A stretch of 64,000 bases of DNA from Gloeotrichia echinulata CP02. Lineage in GTDB: Bacteria; Cyanobacteriota; Cyanobacteriia; Cyanobacteriales; Nostocaceae. The notes under the pieces were generated by a model. That model worked only from the letters and a program-made list of their open reading frames with translations. It did not search any database and had not been told where the DNA came from. The stretch covers positions 744,001 to 808,000 of the forward strand of contig CP051187.1 of the NCBI GenBank assembly GCA_038087035.1, read 5' to 3'. This document shows, in pieces, positions 7,574 to 17,778 of this stretch. The number at the start of each line of letters is the position of its first letter. Within the stretch, counting starts at the first letter, position 1. The translations under genes and the position numbers were made by a program.

Positions 7574-9061
7574 ATGTCTACACTATCAGAAACTTCTATC
7601 ATCGCAGCAATTTTGCTGGTAGCTTTCGGGATTTTAGGCTGGGGCTTTTATCGCGCCAGACCTTTTGGTAAACTGGGAATCTTAGCCTGGTTACAGTCGG
7701 TGGTGTTGATGGGTCCTTGGCTATTGTTCTTTGGTTTATTTGCAGCTGGAATTTACCTCAACATAGTGGCAATATTGTTCTTGGTGGTGGGTTCCGCTGT
7801 CTTGTACATCTACGTGGGGAAACAGTTGCGCCTCGCTGGACAAGATGAACTGCTCAAGCAGCGGGCTACAGAAAGACTAGCCGCTAATGCTTCATCGGGA
7901 GGAGATACCACGCAACCCACAGGAGTTGCAGATCTCAAAGTTGAGATTTTGTCAATTCCAGAGGAAGATTTAAATGCAATTAAAGGCATTTTCGGGATTG
8001 ACACATTTTTCGCCACAGAAACCATCCCCTACCAAGAAGGTGCGATTTTTAAAGGTAATCTGCGGGGTGAAGCAGAGGAAACTCACAAGCGATTGACTAC
8101 GAGTTTACAGGAACGTTTGGGTGATAAATATCGCCTCTTTTTAGTGGATAACACAGACAGCAAACCCGTAGTAATTGTCCTCCCAAGTCTTACTGACCCG
8201 CGCCCGGCGTCATTATCGCAAAAAGCGTTTGCGGGTATCCTGTTGGTAGCGACTATTGCCACAACTTTAGAAGCTGCGGGTATCCTGTTGAATTTTGATT
8301 TCTTTTCCCAGCCAGAACGCTTTGCAGAAACTTTACCCATAGGACTAGGTATATTCGCCACATTAGTAGCCCATGAAATCGGTCATTGGTTACTAGCCCG
8401 TCGTCACCAAGTGCGCCTAGGCTGGCCTTTCTTTCTACCTGCGGTACAAATTGGTTCTTTTGGTGCAATTACCCGCTTTGAGTCTCTGTTACCCAACCGC
8501 AAGGCACTATTTGATATTGCTTTGGCTGGACCTGCGGCTGGTGGAATCGTTTCTGTATTAATGTTGATTGTGGGCTTACTGCTTTCCCACCCAGGGAGTT
8601 TATTTCAAGTACCAAATCAATTTTTCCAAGGTTCGATTTTGGTGGGTAGCTTGGCGCGAGTCGTCCTGGGTTCGGCTTTGCAGTCACCCCTGGTCAATGT
8701 CCATCCCCTCGTGGTAATTGGTTGGGTAGGGTTAGTCATCACCGCCTTGAATTTAATGCCGGCTGGACAATTAGATGGTGGTCGCATTGTCCAAGCGATT
8801 TATGGACGCAAAACCGCTGGAAGGGCGACATTTGCCACTTTAATTTTGCTAGGGATTGTGTCCCTTGCCAATCCCCTGGCGATGTACTGGGCGATTGTGA
8901 TTCTGTTCTTACAACGAGATTTAGAACGCCCCAGCTTGAATGAAATCACTGAACCTGATGATGCTAGAGCCGCTTTGGGTCTTTTAGCTCTATTTTTAAT
9001 GATTACCACCCTTTTACCCCTAACTCCCGCCTTGGCTGGGCGCTTGGGTATTGGGGGTTAG
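7574..9061 (+). CDS. Site-2 protease family intramembrane zinc metalloprotease
   Basis: A multi-pass membrane protein of 495 aa. The zinc-binding HEIGH motif is at about residue 267 (LVAHEIGHWLLARRHQVRLG), and the second motif, LNLMPAGQLDGGR, supplies the Asp ligand. Two N-terminal membrane segments precede a soluble region (about 95-215), as in cyanobacterial and plant EGY-type members. Such proteases cleave membrane-anchored regulators; the substrate here is unknown. I chose ATG 7574, with AAAGG seven bases upstream, over a TTG two codons earlier. Confidence 0.88.
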   Translation: MSTLSETSIIAAILLVAFGILGWGFYRARPFGKLGILAWLQSVVLMGPWLLFFGLFAAGIYLNIVAILFLVVGSAVLYIYVGKQLRLAGQDELLKQRATERLAANASSGGDTTQPTGVADLKVEILSIPEEDLNAIKGIFGIDTFFATETIPYQEGAIFKGNLRGEAEETHKRLTTSLQERLGDKYRLFLVDNTDSKPVVIVLPSLTDPRPASLSQKAFAGILLVATIATTLEAAGILLNFDFFSQPERFAETLPIGLGIFATLVAHEIGHWLLARRHQVRLGWPFFLPAVQIGSFGAITRFESLLPNRKALFDIALAGPAAGGIVSVLMLIVGLLLSHPGSLFQVPNQFFQGSILVGSLARVVLGSALQSPLVNVHPLVVIGWVGLVITALNLMPAGQLDGGRIVQAIYGRKTAGRATFATLILLGIVSLANPLAMYWAIVILFLQRDLERPSLNEITEPDDARAALGLLALFLMITTLLPLTPALAGRLGIGG

Positions 9062-9171
9062 GAGTTAGCAGTTGGCTTTGCTCCCTATTCTCTGGGGCGC
9101 ACGCATCTGGGCGCAAGCCTTGCGCCCCTACAAGGCTGACTGGGGAGTCTTGTAACCCATTGGACAGGTCG

Positions 9172-9550
9172 GGAATTTGACACTCTCCTGCCTTTAGGCG
9201 AGGAGATTCTTTAAAAGGAGATACCAGGAATGGCATTGCTCGTACCACAACTCCCAGAACCGTTTACCCGTATCCCGGTGTCGTGCGATGCGCGGTGTCA
9301 ATTGCGCCTACTCCCTCCAAGCAGTGCGTAAACTGCCCATTGGGTCTACTTATCGTATGCTTGTTACTCACTCACTTAATTGTCCTTGCTTGTGGGGGCT
9401 GGGACTGGAGTACAGAGTACCGAATTACCCATGTAGAGTAACAGCCTTTTAACCAGAACGTCCCGCCACTGGGAGTTTCACCCACCAATTAAGGTCCTAG
9501 TTGCTGTGCTGATTATACCATGTAAAGCCGTCCTAGAAGGACGGGGTTTG
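9172..9550. mobile_element. Non-coding remnant(s) of IS605/tnpB-type element
   Basis: There is no gene in 9062-9603. The left part has inverted TTGACACTCTCCTGCC with hairpin CTCCTGCCTTT/AAAGGAG-like arms, matching the right-end motif GAGTGTCAA of the tnpB element. The right part has GCCGTCCTAGAAGGACGG, a hairpin common at ends of such elements. The structured filler between has no open frame and could be a relic guide-RNA scaffold. A G/C hairpin of the GGGGCGCAAGG family lies at 9095-9131. Confidence 0.4.
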
Positions 9551-9603
9551 GGACCCATTTTTCTGATGATTTGGGTACAAAAAATTATAGAATTGGTATT
9601 ACT

Positions 9604-10623
9604 TTACTTTTTATAAATCAAAAATACTGAACCAATCGGACCCGGATTCTCCACATAAATTTTATTATTGTAATACAACCCCGGAGACATTCCGCCATCA
9701 AATAATAACCCTTCTTGAATCTTACCCAAACAATTATTCCTAGCAATTCCTGTTAAAACATCATCAAACTGATCTGGAAGTAACTCTTGATTACCTGGAG
9801 AAAAATCAATATTTGAATTAGCCTTAGCATCATTAACCAGCAAGATTACATAACCTCGGTCGGTGATAGCTGCCATTGAGCGATTTGTGGCACTTTTACA
9901 AGCAAATTCCCCCAAATCTCGACAAATATCTTTAAATTTACCACCACGATAAAATCTACCATTACCACCCACCAAATTGTAATTGAGAATCTCAGTTTTT
10001 CTTCTGCCAGCATTAATAGTCGCCTGTCTATCCTGCGGTTTACCGCCTGATATCCCAAAAGAAGAACGCTTATTTTTAAAGTCTCCTGAATACTCAATAC
10101 CGCGAGAAATATTCAAGCCTTGGGGTTTATCATCAGTACCGATATAGTCAGCATTAATTGCAGCAAGTGGCGCTAGTCCATCTAATTGAGAATTTTGATC
10201 AGCAATGATTTGACGAAACTGTTTTGGCACATAATCTTTTCGCAATTTACCCCGATTATCTTTTACATAAAGCTTATGAGATAAACCAACATTGACCTTA
10301 AAATCCAACTTCTCAGATTTCGGATTAAAAATAATCACATGATTAATGCCTCTAGCATATTTTTTCCCCTGATTATTAGCTTGAAAAAACTCAATACTGA
10401 ACCGAGAATCTCTCCCAGGACAATTTGTAGATTGTGCGATCGCTGATTTGGCATCAAGCTTTTGACAACCTGATAATAAACTCATCATGATGATGAAAAC
10501 AAACACCCATGAGCTTCGTAAACAAAATCCAATGAAAAATCTTTTTCCCCCTCCTCCCTCGCGCTTAGGGGGTAGGGGATAGGGTTCTATATTCAGCAGA
10601 GATAAGAAAAATAATTTTGACAT
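9604..10623 (-). CDS. Phosphodiester glycosidase (NAGPA) domain lipoprotein
   Basis: A 339-aa protein with an N-terminal hydrophobic segment (VFVFIIMMSLLSGCQ) ending in a lipobox, so it is probably anchored to a membrane. The C-terminal part resembles the NAGPA domain: AAINADYIGTDDKPQGL, SSFGISGGK, and LLFDGGMSPGLYY followed by GPIGSVFLI. Bacterial members are thought to hydrolyse sugar-phosphodiester linkages; the substrate is unknown. The first 25 residues (EPYPLPPKREGGGG) are translated from a CCCCCTCC-rich intergenic repeat, so the natural start may have been displaced. A terminator for the upstream gene lies just before it. Confidence 0.72.
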   Translation of the reverse strand: MSKLFFLSLLNIEPYPLPPKREGGGGKRFFIGFCLRSSWVFVFIIMMSLLSGCQKLDAKSAIAQSTNCPGRDSRFSIEFFQANNQGKKYARGINHVIIFNPKSEKLDFKVNVGLSHKLYVKDNRGKLRKDYVPKQFRQIIADQNSQLDGLAPLAAINADYIGTDDKPQGLNISRGIEYSGDFKNKRSSFGISGGKPQDRQATINAGRRKTEILNYNLVGGNGRFYRGGKFKDICRDLGEFACKSATNRSMAAITDRGYVILLVNDAKANSNIDFSPGNQELLPDQFDDVLTGIARNNCLGKIQEGLLFDGGMSPGLYYNNKIYVENPGPIGSVFLIYKK

Positions 10624-10641
10624 ATTTATGATTTACCAGAT

Positions 10642-10674
10642 CAAAAAAACCCGCTACAGCAATACTATAGCGGG
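10642..10674 (-). terminator. Intrinsic terminator of the DUF4912 gene
   Basis: CCCGCTA (10650-10656) pairs with TAGCGGG (10668-10674). On the minus strand it is followed by a seven-T run (10643-10649). Confidence 0.85.
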
Positions 10675-10714
10675 TATTTAATATTTCAATCTGGAGTTAA
10701 TTCAAAATTCGGAA

Positions 10715-11959
10715 TTAAGAAAGCCACTCTAAAACAGCATCTTCTTTGGTATTAGTATTTCTGGATGGAGTCTCACGCTCAAAATTCATGTGAATTGATC
10801 GCGTTTGTTCACCATCAGCAGCCACAGCCAAGATAGGATAGTCAATTACACCATCTTGGAAGGACATCTGGAAGCGGAATGTACCATCTGCATTCAGCTT
10901 AATTGGACGACCGCCAATAGTCACGGTAGCATCGGGTTCGGTGGCACCATAGACAATCAATTCAGCGTCAGCAATTAACCAGAATTTGCGGGGACGGACT
11001 GGTACCGCAGAGGCCGAGAAGCCCACACCAGACATTCCCACACCAGACATGGTTAAACCAGAGACGGTGGGAACAGCCCACATACCCACACCAGATGGGA
11101 AAATGTAGGAGCTGATGGCTTGTTCGGGACGCGCTGAACCAGGAACTTGCTGCATAGAACCGAATATAGAACCTGCAACCCGTTGGGCTTCAGCAGATTC
11201 AGCCAAGCCAAAGATTTCCTCATAGATGGGGTTGGCGTGACCATTGGCTGCTGTTGCAATCTTCTTAGCTGGGGGTACCAATTCGTAGACGGTTTTACCA
11301 CGCAACTCTTCTTCAAAGTTGACAGTCACAAACACATCTTCAATCCAGTCAGAAGGATAGACGGGAGGAATATGTACTCGTGCAGAACGCGTTAATACCA
11401 ACCAGCGGCCATCAGCAGTACGATAGCCAATATCGATGACATAATCGCGATCGCTCACTGGAATTGGTAGATACCATTCTCTTGCTAGTTCATCAGCAGG
11501 ATATTCCTGTAGGCTGTGGGGGCTTTGGTAATCGAGATCAATATCAGTGACATCGTAAATCCGCAGCGCCAGCTGTTGTCCCCCTTGACGCCGTAGTTCT
11601 TGTTTATGCTCATTGGGAATATCCCAATATGTGTAAGCCCACTGAGGATCTCGGGGTAGTAATACGATGCGACTGTCACCATAACCAGCGGGTAAATCTG
11701 CCAGTGCTTCATCAACATCAGCTAGAGATCCACCGGTACGGTCTATCTGACCCAACTCGAATTTTGCAGCTTCCACGGTTTCCTGTGCCTCCAGTGAATG
11801 AGATAGACTAAGCGAAAATTTGTTGTTCTGGGCTTCTTGAATTGATGCCAGTAATTGTGATTTACGCATTCGACTGTAGCGATAAATGCTATATTCGCTA
11901 GCGACTTTACGTAGTTGCCGCAGTGTCATTTCCTCTAACGGTGGGCGTTCTTTTGCCAT
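10715..11959 (-). CDS. Rho-N/DUF4912 domain protein
   Basis: A 414-aa cytoplasmic protein. Residues 1-45 (LEEMTLRQLRKVASEYSIYR) form a SAP/Rho-N-like helical domain that often binds nucleic acid. Residues about 90-225 match DUF4912: DSRIVLLPRDPQWAYTYWDI through YVIDIGYRTADGRWLVL. The middle is low-complexity and rich in Gly, Val and Ser (SGVGMSGVGFSA). A second DUF4912-like beta-rich segment (FWLIADAELIVYGATEP) closes the protein. The function of the family is not known. It has its own terminator. Confidence 0.72.
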   Translation of the reverse strand: MAKERPPLEEMTLRQLRKVASEYSIYRYSRMRKSQLLASIQEAQNNKFSLSLSHSLEAQETVEAAKFELGQIDRTGGSLADVDEALADLPAGYGDSRIVLLPRDPQWAYTYWDIPNEHKQELRRQGGQQLALRIYDVTDIDLDYQSPHSLQEYPADELAREWYLPIPVSDRDYVIDIGYRTADGRWLVLTRSARVHIPPVYPSDWIEDVFVTVNFEEELRGKTVYELVPPAKKIATAANGHANPIYEEIFGLAESAEAQRVAGSIFGSMQQVPGSARPEQAISSYIFPSGVGMWAVPTVSGLTMSGVGMSGVGFSASAVPVRPRKFWLIADAELIVYGATEPDATVTIGGRPIKLNADGTFRFQMSFQDGVIDYPILAVAADGEQTRSIHMNFERETPSRNTNTKEDAVLEWLS

Positions 11960-12668
11960 GAATTTGGCCTCCAGTAGTTTGAAAGATTAATGATTTCCCT
12001 GGTTAAAGAATGCGATTTAAAATGTCATCCACTCCAGATGAATTTATTATTCCTGACTCCTGGTTTTGCCCAGTTTTTAAGTTTTTTAGTCTTTTTTAAA
12101 ATTGGTCACTCCTTTGAAATTCCTAGTTATGCCGAAATCAGCATTTCTTTGGGATCACAGGAGTGCTGTTTGTTAAGTAAATATTAACCAGTAACCCTGG
12201 GTCGGGATCAAGGGGTCTAACGTCGTTAATTTGCCTGTTTCACGAATTTATTAGCCCTGCGGGGATTGTAATATCATGGTTTCATGACTTAAGCCCTATT
12301 TACAGCCATTTCCCAGGGGCATAATGTCAACGTTTCATGACACATAAGTTGAAATGCTTGATATCAAAGCCTTGAGACCATCTGAGCTTGCTGATATTCG
12401 CTAAAGCGTGTCAAATTATCGTTTACTTCCCAATCCCCAATAGTAAGGAGTAATGAGTAATGAGTAAGGAGTAATGAGTAATGAGTAATGAGTAATGAGT
12501 AATGAGTAATGAGTAATGAGTAAATTAATCCAATCCCCAATCCCCAATCCCCAATCCCCAATCCCTGGTAACTGAGCGGAGCCGTACCACTACGTGGAAG
12601 CAAGCTACGCGTAGCGTCCGCACCAGAAGTGCAATCCCTGGTCACTGAGCGGAGCCGAAGTGCAATCC
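11960..12668. other. Intergenic region with repeats, no gene found
   Basis: About 700 bp between divergent promoters and repeats. 12451-12521 is a heptamer array (GTAATGA units). 12530-12665 holds CCCCAATCC runs and two copies of the CACTGAGCGGAGCC / CTGAGCGGAGCCG repeat. Nothing in 11960-12420 looks coding. Confidence 0.6.
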
Positions 12669-15014
12669 CTAGTCCTTGATTTTATTCACAACTGACATAC
12701 TCTGAATCCGCCATACACCTTGTTTCCGAATCAAATCATACTGAACTCGGATACTTTCATTAGAAAATTTCTGAATCCGACCATTTTCATAGAACTGTGT
12801 TACTTCCTTCACCGTAGCTTGTACCGCTGCGTGATCTGGGTCTGAGTCAGTTTTCTCAACAGATTCTATCTTCAAATTATGCTCATATTTCCGATAGCGG
12901 TTTTCTGCCTTTTCTTGTTGGGCAATTTGCCGCCATTGAGATAAAGTTGAACCAGTTAAAATCTGCTGTAAATTTTCAATTTCATGGTTTGTCCCCAAAG
13001 CGGCGGCTTTGGAAGCTAGCCAAGTTCTAATAACTTCCTCTGCTGTTGCATTTGTCAGCGGACCATCTGGTGAATATGGTTTACTGTTTGGGTCAGGAAT
13101 AGGTATAGGTGGTTGATTAATTTGGATCATCAATTGTTCGCCTTGTAAAGATGACCCAGGTAAAAATAGATTTTTTACGAATCCAAAGGTAGTAGAAACT
13201 ATCAACCATAAAAAGAATATAACGGCAAAAGTTGCCAATATAGTCAACACTAAGCGCGTTTTCCCGGTGATAAAATTGGCTAAAGTTCGCCGTCGCTGGG
13301 GATAGCGATAACGATGACCAGATGCATCATGTTCTCGGCTATTAACAGGACTTGGCTGTCGCCGCCTACGCTTTTGAGTTTGATCTGGTGGAGAAACTTT
13401 AGCTGAACCATTCAAATTTTGGCTTGTTCCTTTGCTAAAACGTTCAGCAGGAGGAAAATGTGCTATGGGTGTTTCTGGTTTTCTCCCTCCAGCAGATGGA
13501 GGATTAGCTGAGTTATTCCATTTGGGTGACGACGAGTGGGAATAATCAGATTTTTCTCTAGTTGCTGTTTGGGGCAAATCTGGCTCTGGTGTTCTCCTTT
13601 GATTGAATTGTCGAGCAACTCCATTACCATCATTGAAATTGCGACGACGGGGATTATTTATCTGAGGAGGTGGAAAAGATTGGCGGTTAATTACAGCCCA
13701 TTCATTAGTTGTTTCTGCATCCGTGGGTAAGGCTTCTAAATAAGCTTGTACCTTTTGCTGGGCAAAGTAATCTTTCAGGGAAGCTGGCTGCTTTGCCAAA
13801 TCGCGAAAATGAGGAAACACCTCGTGTTGTAACCAATGTTCTCCATATAAACATAGCCCTGGTAACAAGTCTGGTGAATCTTGAGATTTTTCGCGAATAA
13901 AAGCTAGGGCTTCATACTCCTGACTAAGTTCTAAAACACGGGTAGCCTCTTCAGTTTGCCCCAGTAGCAGCGCACATAGAGATTGTTCTAAATGTACATC
14001 TTGGCGCTTGCCCAGAAGCATCAGCATTTGTTTAGCTTGGCGAATTAAAGCCGGTTGACGTTGGGCAAATCCGCGTGCTATCAAGGCATATACAGCTAAA
14101 TAAGTGGCGACAGCCGAGGGGCGTTTGCTTTCTGCTTCAAATAACTCGTGCTGTTCTGCGACTGTTAAGTAGTTACGCAACTGCTGGATAAATCGCAGAA
14201 AATCATCTATGTTCAGGCCAGATTCATCGTTACCATTGCCATCAATCCCCGCACGATCATCTAAGATATTTTGCAATAATTCCAAGCCCTGGCGTCGTTC
14301 AGCAGTTTTGACTTGTGGTAACGCCAGTAACTCCAAAATGCGATAGGGACGCAATTTGTATAAATCTGCTTGAATTTCTGCTTGTACACTGCCAAATAGC
14401 CCTTCGCGAGATAGCATTTCCTGACCAGTTTCTAGAGAAATCGCGGCATTTTCGTAGTGACCTTGCTGCCATTGTTCACGCCCTAGTTCTAAGCAGGCTA
14501 GGGCAACAGTGAGAATAATATCTGGACGGTCAGCACTTTCGTCGAGTGCGTCCCTGTCCAAATTATTGCCGATTTTGACAGCTACTCCATCGTTTTTACT
14601 GACTAAGTAAGGACGACCAAGTTTAAGTACAATTTCGTACTCACCTAACTCCTGGAGAATCAATAACGCACCAACTAATTCCGCTTCTTCAATTTCAATA
14701 CTGAGGCTTTGGGCGTCGAACCCATTGTGATTGTTACTTTGTTGGCGATTTTCAACTGCAACGGTGGCAGAGGCTGTACCGTCAGGATCATAGGCGTGAG
14801 CAAGATACAGCTGATCGTAACTGCTACGTTCTTTGGGATCAGATAAAACCACGTAAGCTTCTTCTATAAGTTGTTTGCGAGCAGAAATTGCTGTTCTTGA
14901 ATACTCCCGTCGCGGCAATTGTACAATGCGATCGCTGTATGCCTGTCGCAATTGTTCATGACTTGCCGCCAAGGGTAGTCCTAAAATTCGGTAGTAATCT
15001 AGCGGAATTCGCAC
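12669..15014 (-). CDS. ftn2: Cell division protein Ftn2/ZipN (ARC6 homologue)
   Basis: A 781-aa divisome protein that tethers FtsZ to the membrane and recruits other division proteins in cyanobacteria; ARC6 is the chloroplast version. It has an N-terminal J-like domain (MRIPLDYYRILGLPLAAS, to about residue 70, lacking the HPD signature), a helical repeat region to about 420, and a Pro/Arg/Asn-rich linker (430-570). One membrane span follows (RLVLTILATFAVIFFLWLIV, about 590-612). The C-terminal IMS/DUF4101 domain contains AEEVIRTWLASKAAALG. The start is GTG. The last codons abut repeat DNA. Confidence 0.93.
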   Translation of the reverse strand: MRIPLDYYRILGLPLAASHEQLRQAYSDRIVQLPRREYSRTAISARKQLIEEAYVVLSDPKERSSYDQLYLAHAYDPDGTASATVAVENRQQSNNHNGFDAQSLSIEIEEAELVGALLILQELGEYEIVLKLGRPYLVSKNDGVAVKIGNNLDRDALDESADRPDIILTVALACLELGREQWQQGHYENAAISLETGQEMLSREGLFGSVQAEIQADLYKLRPYRILELLALPQVKTAERRQGLELLQNILDDRAGIDGNGNDESGLNIDDFLRFIQQLRNYLTVAEQHELFEAESKRPSAVATYLAVYALIARGFAQRQPALIRQAKQMLMLLGKRQDVHLEQSLCALLLGQTEEATRVLELSQEYEALAFIREKSQDSPDLLPGLCLYGEHWLQHEVFPHFRDLAKQPASLKDYFAQQKVQAYLEALPTDAETTNEWAVINRQSFPPPQINNPRRRNFNDGNGVARQFNQRRTPEPDLPQTATREKSDYSHSSSPKWNNSANPPSAGGRKPETPIAHFPPAERFSKGTSQNLNGSAKVSPPDQTQKRRRRQPSPVNSREHDASGHRYRYPQRRRTLANFITGKTRLVLTILATFAVIFFLWLIVSTTFGFVKNLFLPGSSLQGEQLMIQINQPPIPIPDPNSKPYSPDGPLTNATAEEVIRTWLASKAAALGTNHEIENLQQILTGSTLSQWRQIAQQEKAENRYRKYEHNLKIESVEKTDSDPDHAAVQATVKEVTQFYENGRIQKFSNESIRVQYDLIRKQGVWRIQSMSVVNKIKD

Positions 15015-15732
15015 AGTCTACTTCCCCTGCACCGTGATCAACATAATTCACCTAGAGCATTCCAGGCATGTATAACCGTGCCATAATAATACCGTGTTGA
15101 CTTGGCACTACAAGTGTATCTTGCAACTACCTGTTTTGTGCCTTCTCCAAATTTGAGTCATATTCTAGTCCCCATATTTTGCTTTCGCCTAGAAAGGGTC
15201 AGCATTTTGTCTTAATTCTTAGTATTTTTATGGTTCAGCACGGTCAAAAGTTTTTCACACCATCCATAATAATGAATATGAGTTTTAGCTTACCCCTGGT
15301 ATGTGGCGTAAGATACACACCCTGATTAGAAATATGACAATTGGAGAAGGAAATTATATCATCCTTAAACTAAGATTACAATTATCTAGCTACAGACAGA
15401 AATTTTTATGGGCATTTTTGCCAAATTGTTAATAGTTATGCAGAAAGTCAGCGATTCTGATTGATAGTCTATCAAAGAGAGTAGAGCTAGATTTTATCGT
15501 AGCTCTGCTTGTTAGGTTAGTTCCTCTGTAACTGTAACTACAGCCTGAGAAATTAAAAATTAACAATTTGCCTTTTGAGAATGGAAATAAGTGCCGCGTA
15601 TACGCAGTAGCTTATACTACATATACATCGAAGTCTAGAGCCGTTGCGTCTCTCCTGACGAAAAATCAGGACTTCTACCAGTGACAATTGAGATGGTAAG
15701 TTTAAATTTAACCACAGGGATACTAAAAAATA
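15015..15732. other. Intergenic region upstream of pdhA, no gene found
   Basis: About 720 bp, AT-rich, between divergently transcribed ftn2 and pdhA. The only clear structure is a small hairpin AGAGCTA/TAGCTCT (15483-15506). It presumably holds the promoters of both genes; I could not assign boxes with confidence. Confidence 0.5.
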
Positions 15733-16767
15733 ATGGTTCAAGAGCGCACGTTACCCAAATTTGATGCTGCTACCGCCCAGATCACAAAAGAAGAAGGGTT
15801 GCTGTTGTACGAGGATATGACATTAGGGCGCTTCTTTGAAGATAAATGCGCTGAAATGTACTACAGAGGCAAAATGTTTGGTTTTGTCCATCTTTACAAT
15901 GGTCAAGAGGCTATTTCCACTGGCGTGATTCAAGCAATGCGACCAGGCGAAGATTACGTGTCCAGTACCTACCGCGACCACGTACATGCTTTGAGTGCGG
16001 GAGTACCAGCAAGAGAGGTAATGGCGGAACTGTTTGGTAAAGCTACAGGATGCAGCAAAGGCCGTGGTGGTTCCATGCACATGTTTTCTGCCGAACATCG
16101 TTTATTAGGTGGTTATGCATTTGTGGCTGAGGGTATTCCTGTGGCTGCTGGTGCGGCTTTTCAAAGTAAATACCGCCGCGAAGTTTTGGGAGACCCCAAC
16201 GCCGACCAAGTAACCGCTTGCTTTTTTGGTGATGGTGCTGCTAATAACGGTCAATTTTTTGAGACACTAAATATGGCAGCTTTATGGAAACTGCCAATTA
16301 TTTTTGTGGTAGAAAATAATAAGTGGGCAATTGGCATGGCTCACGATCGCGCCACTTCTGACCCAGAGATTTACAAAAAAGCCAGTGTATTTAACATGGT
16401 TGGCGTTGAAGTCGATGGTATGGACGTGCTAGCAGTACGAGCTGTAGCCCAAGCAGCCGTTGCTCGCGCCCGTGCTGGTGAAGGACCGACATTGATCGAA
16501 GCCCTCACCTACCGCTTCCGGGGTCACTCCCTCGCCGACCCAGACGAACTCCGCAGCAAAGCTGAGAAAGAATTCTGGTTTGCTCGTGACCCAATTAAGA
16601 AGTTAGCTACTGATCTAATTGAAAAAGACTTAGCAACTGAGGCAGAATTGAAAGCCATTGAACGCAAGATTCAAGCAGTCATCGATGAAGCCGTGAAGTT
16701 CGCTGAGAGTAGCCCCGAACCAGACCCCAGCGAGTTATATCGCTTTATTTTCGCCGAAGACCAGTAA
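15733..16767 (+). CDS. pdhA: Pyruvate dehydrogenase E1 component alpha subunit
   Basis: A 344-aa subunit of the thiamine-diphosphate E1 enzyme that feeds pyruvate into acetyl-CoA. The TPP-binding motif GDGAANNGQFFETLNMAALW (about 170-195) ends with ENNKWAIGM. The phosphorylation-loop-like region YRFRGHSLADPDELR and the N-terminal YRGKMFGFVHLYNGQEAI match the family. RGGSMHMFS is also diagnostic. The beta subunit is not in the window, as is usual in cyanobacteria where pdhA and pdhB are unlinked. Confidence 0.95.
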   Translation: MVQERTLPKFDAATAQITKEEGLLLYEDMTLGRFFEDKCAEMYYRGKMFGFVHLYNGQEAISTGVIQAMRPGEDYVSSTYRDHVHALSAGVPAREVMAELFGKATGCSKGRGGSMHMFSAEHRLLGGYAFVAEGIPVAAGAAFQSKYRREVLGDPNADQVTACFFGDGAANNGQFFETLNMAALWKLPIIFVVENNKWAIGMAHDRATSDPEIYKKASVFNMVGVEVDGMDVLAVRAVAQAAVARARAGEGPTLIEALTYRFRGHSLADPDELRSKAEKEFWFARDPIKKLATDLIEKDLATEAELKAIERKIQAVIDEAVKFAESSPEPDPSELYRFIFAEDQ

Positions 16768-16847
16768 AATAGGGACTGGGGACTGGGGACTAGCGACTGG
16801 CAAAATGCCCCATTCCCCATGCCCTATGCCCTATAAGGAATAAATTT

Positions 16848-17717
16848 GTGTTTACCATCGCCGAACAACAGCAACAATACAAAACCTACATTCTTTCTGA
16901 CCAAAGCACTGGCTCCCAAGTGGAAGTCGTCCCAGAACGTGGTGGTATTATCACCCGTTGGCGCGTCCAGGGACAAGAAATCTTTTATCTAGATACCGAA
17001 CGCTTTACTCATCCTGAATTAAGTGTTAGGGGTGGAAATCCCATTTTGTTTCCCCTCTGCGGCAATTTACCCGATAATATTTACAATATTGATGGGCAGC
17101 AGTATACTATTAAGCAGCATGGCTTTGCCCGTGAATTACCTTGGGAAGCAACTGACCAAAACACCGAAGATAAAGCTAGCCTGACTGTCGTTCTCAAAAG
17201 CAACGAGCAAACACGAGCAGTTTATCCCTTTGACTTTCAGCTGGTTTTTACCTATCAACTCCAAGGTAATACCTTAAAAGTTCATCAGGAATATCAAAAT
17301 CTGTCATCCACACCAATGCCATTTTCGGCTGGTTTCCATCCTTACTTTTTGGTGGATGATAAAACTCAGCTACAGATTGAAATTCCCTCTGGGCAGTATC
17401 AAGATAATAAAACCAAGCAAATTAACTCCTTTAATGGCAATTTTGATTTTGACCAGGATGAAATTGATTTTGCTTTTGGACAACTAACTAGTAAATCTGC
17501 TGCGGTAATAGACAAGAGCCGTTCCTTAAAACTTACCCTAGATTACGATGATTTCACCACCTGGCTGGTCTTTTGGACGGTCAAAGGCAAGGAATTCTAC
17601 TGTTTGGAGCCGTGGAGTGCTACCCGCAACTCCCTTAACACTCGCGAAAACCTGACTGTGTTACCACCAGGAGCTAGCTGCACAGCCTCTTTTAGCTTAA
17701 CAGCGAATTTCTTCTAA
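16848..17717 (+). CDS. Aldose 1-epimerase family protein
   Basis: A 289-aa galactose-mutarotase-fold protein. Conserved features are GGNPILFPLCGNLPDN, the catalytic-type His in KQHGFARELPW, SAGFHPYFLV with the second His, and FYCLEPWSA with the Glu region. It probably interconverts anomers of a hexose or hexose-6-phosphate. The start is GTG at 16848 with AAGGAA about 7 nt upstream. Spacer repeats (GGGGACTGGGGACT) separate it from pdhA. Confidence 0.85.
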   Translation: MFTIAEQQQQYKTYILSDQSTGSQVEVVPERGGIITRWRVQGQEIFYLDTERFTHPELSVRGGNPILFPLCGNLPDNIYNIDGQQYTIKQHGFARELPWEATDQNTEDKASLTVVLKSNEQTRAVYPFDFQLVFTYQLQGNTLKVHQEYQNLSSTPMPFSAGFHPYFLVDDKTQLQIEIPSGQYQDNKTKQINSFNGNFDFDQDEIDFAFGQLTSKSAAVIDKSRSLKLTLDYDDFTTWLVFWTVKGKEFYCLEPWSATRNSLNTRENLTVLPPGASCTASFSLTANFF

Positions 17718-17778
17718 ACTCCTTGACAATTTTCCATATATCTATGATATAATTGGAAAGTTGCAAAAACAAATAAAC

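Noticed and set aside
11990..12187. A 65-codon plus-strand frame after the DUF4912 start
   Set aside because: It has no ribosome binding site or family features and lies in the promoter region of the divergent gene.
12364..12645. A 93-codon minus-strand frame before ftn2
   Set aside because: It consists of spacer repeats and heptamers.
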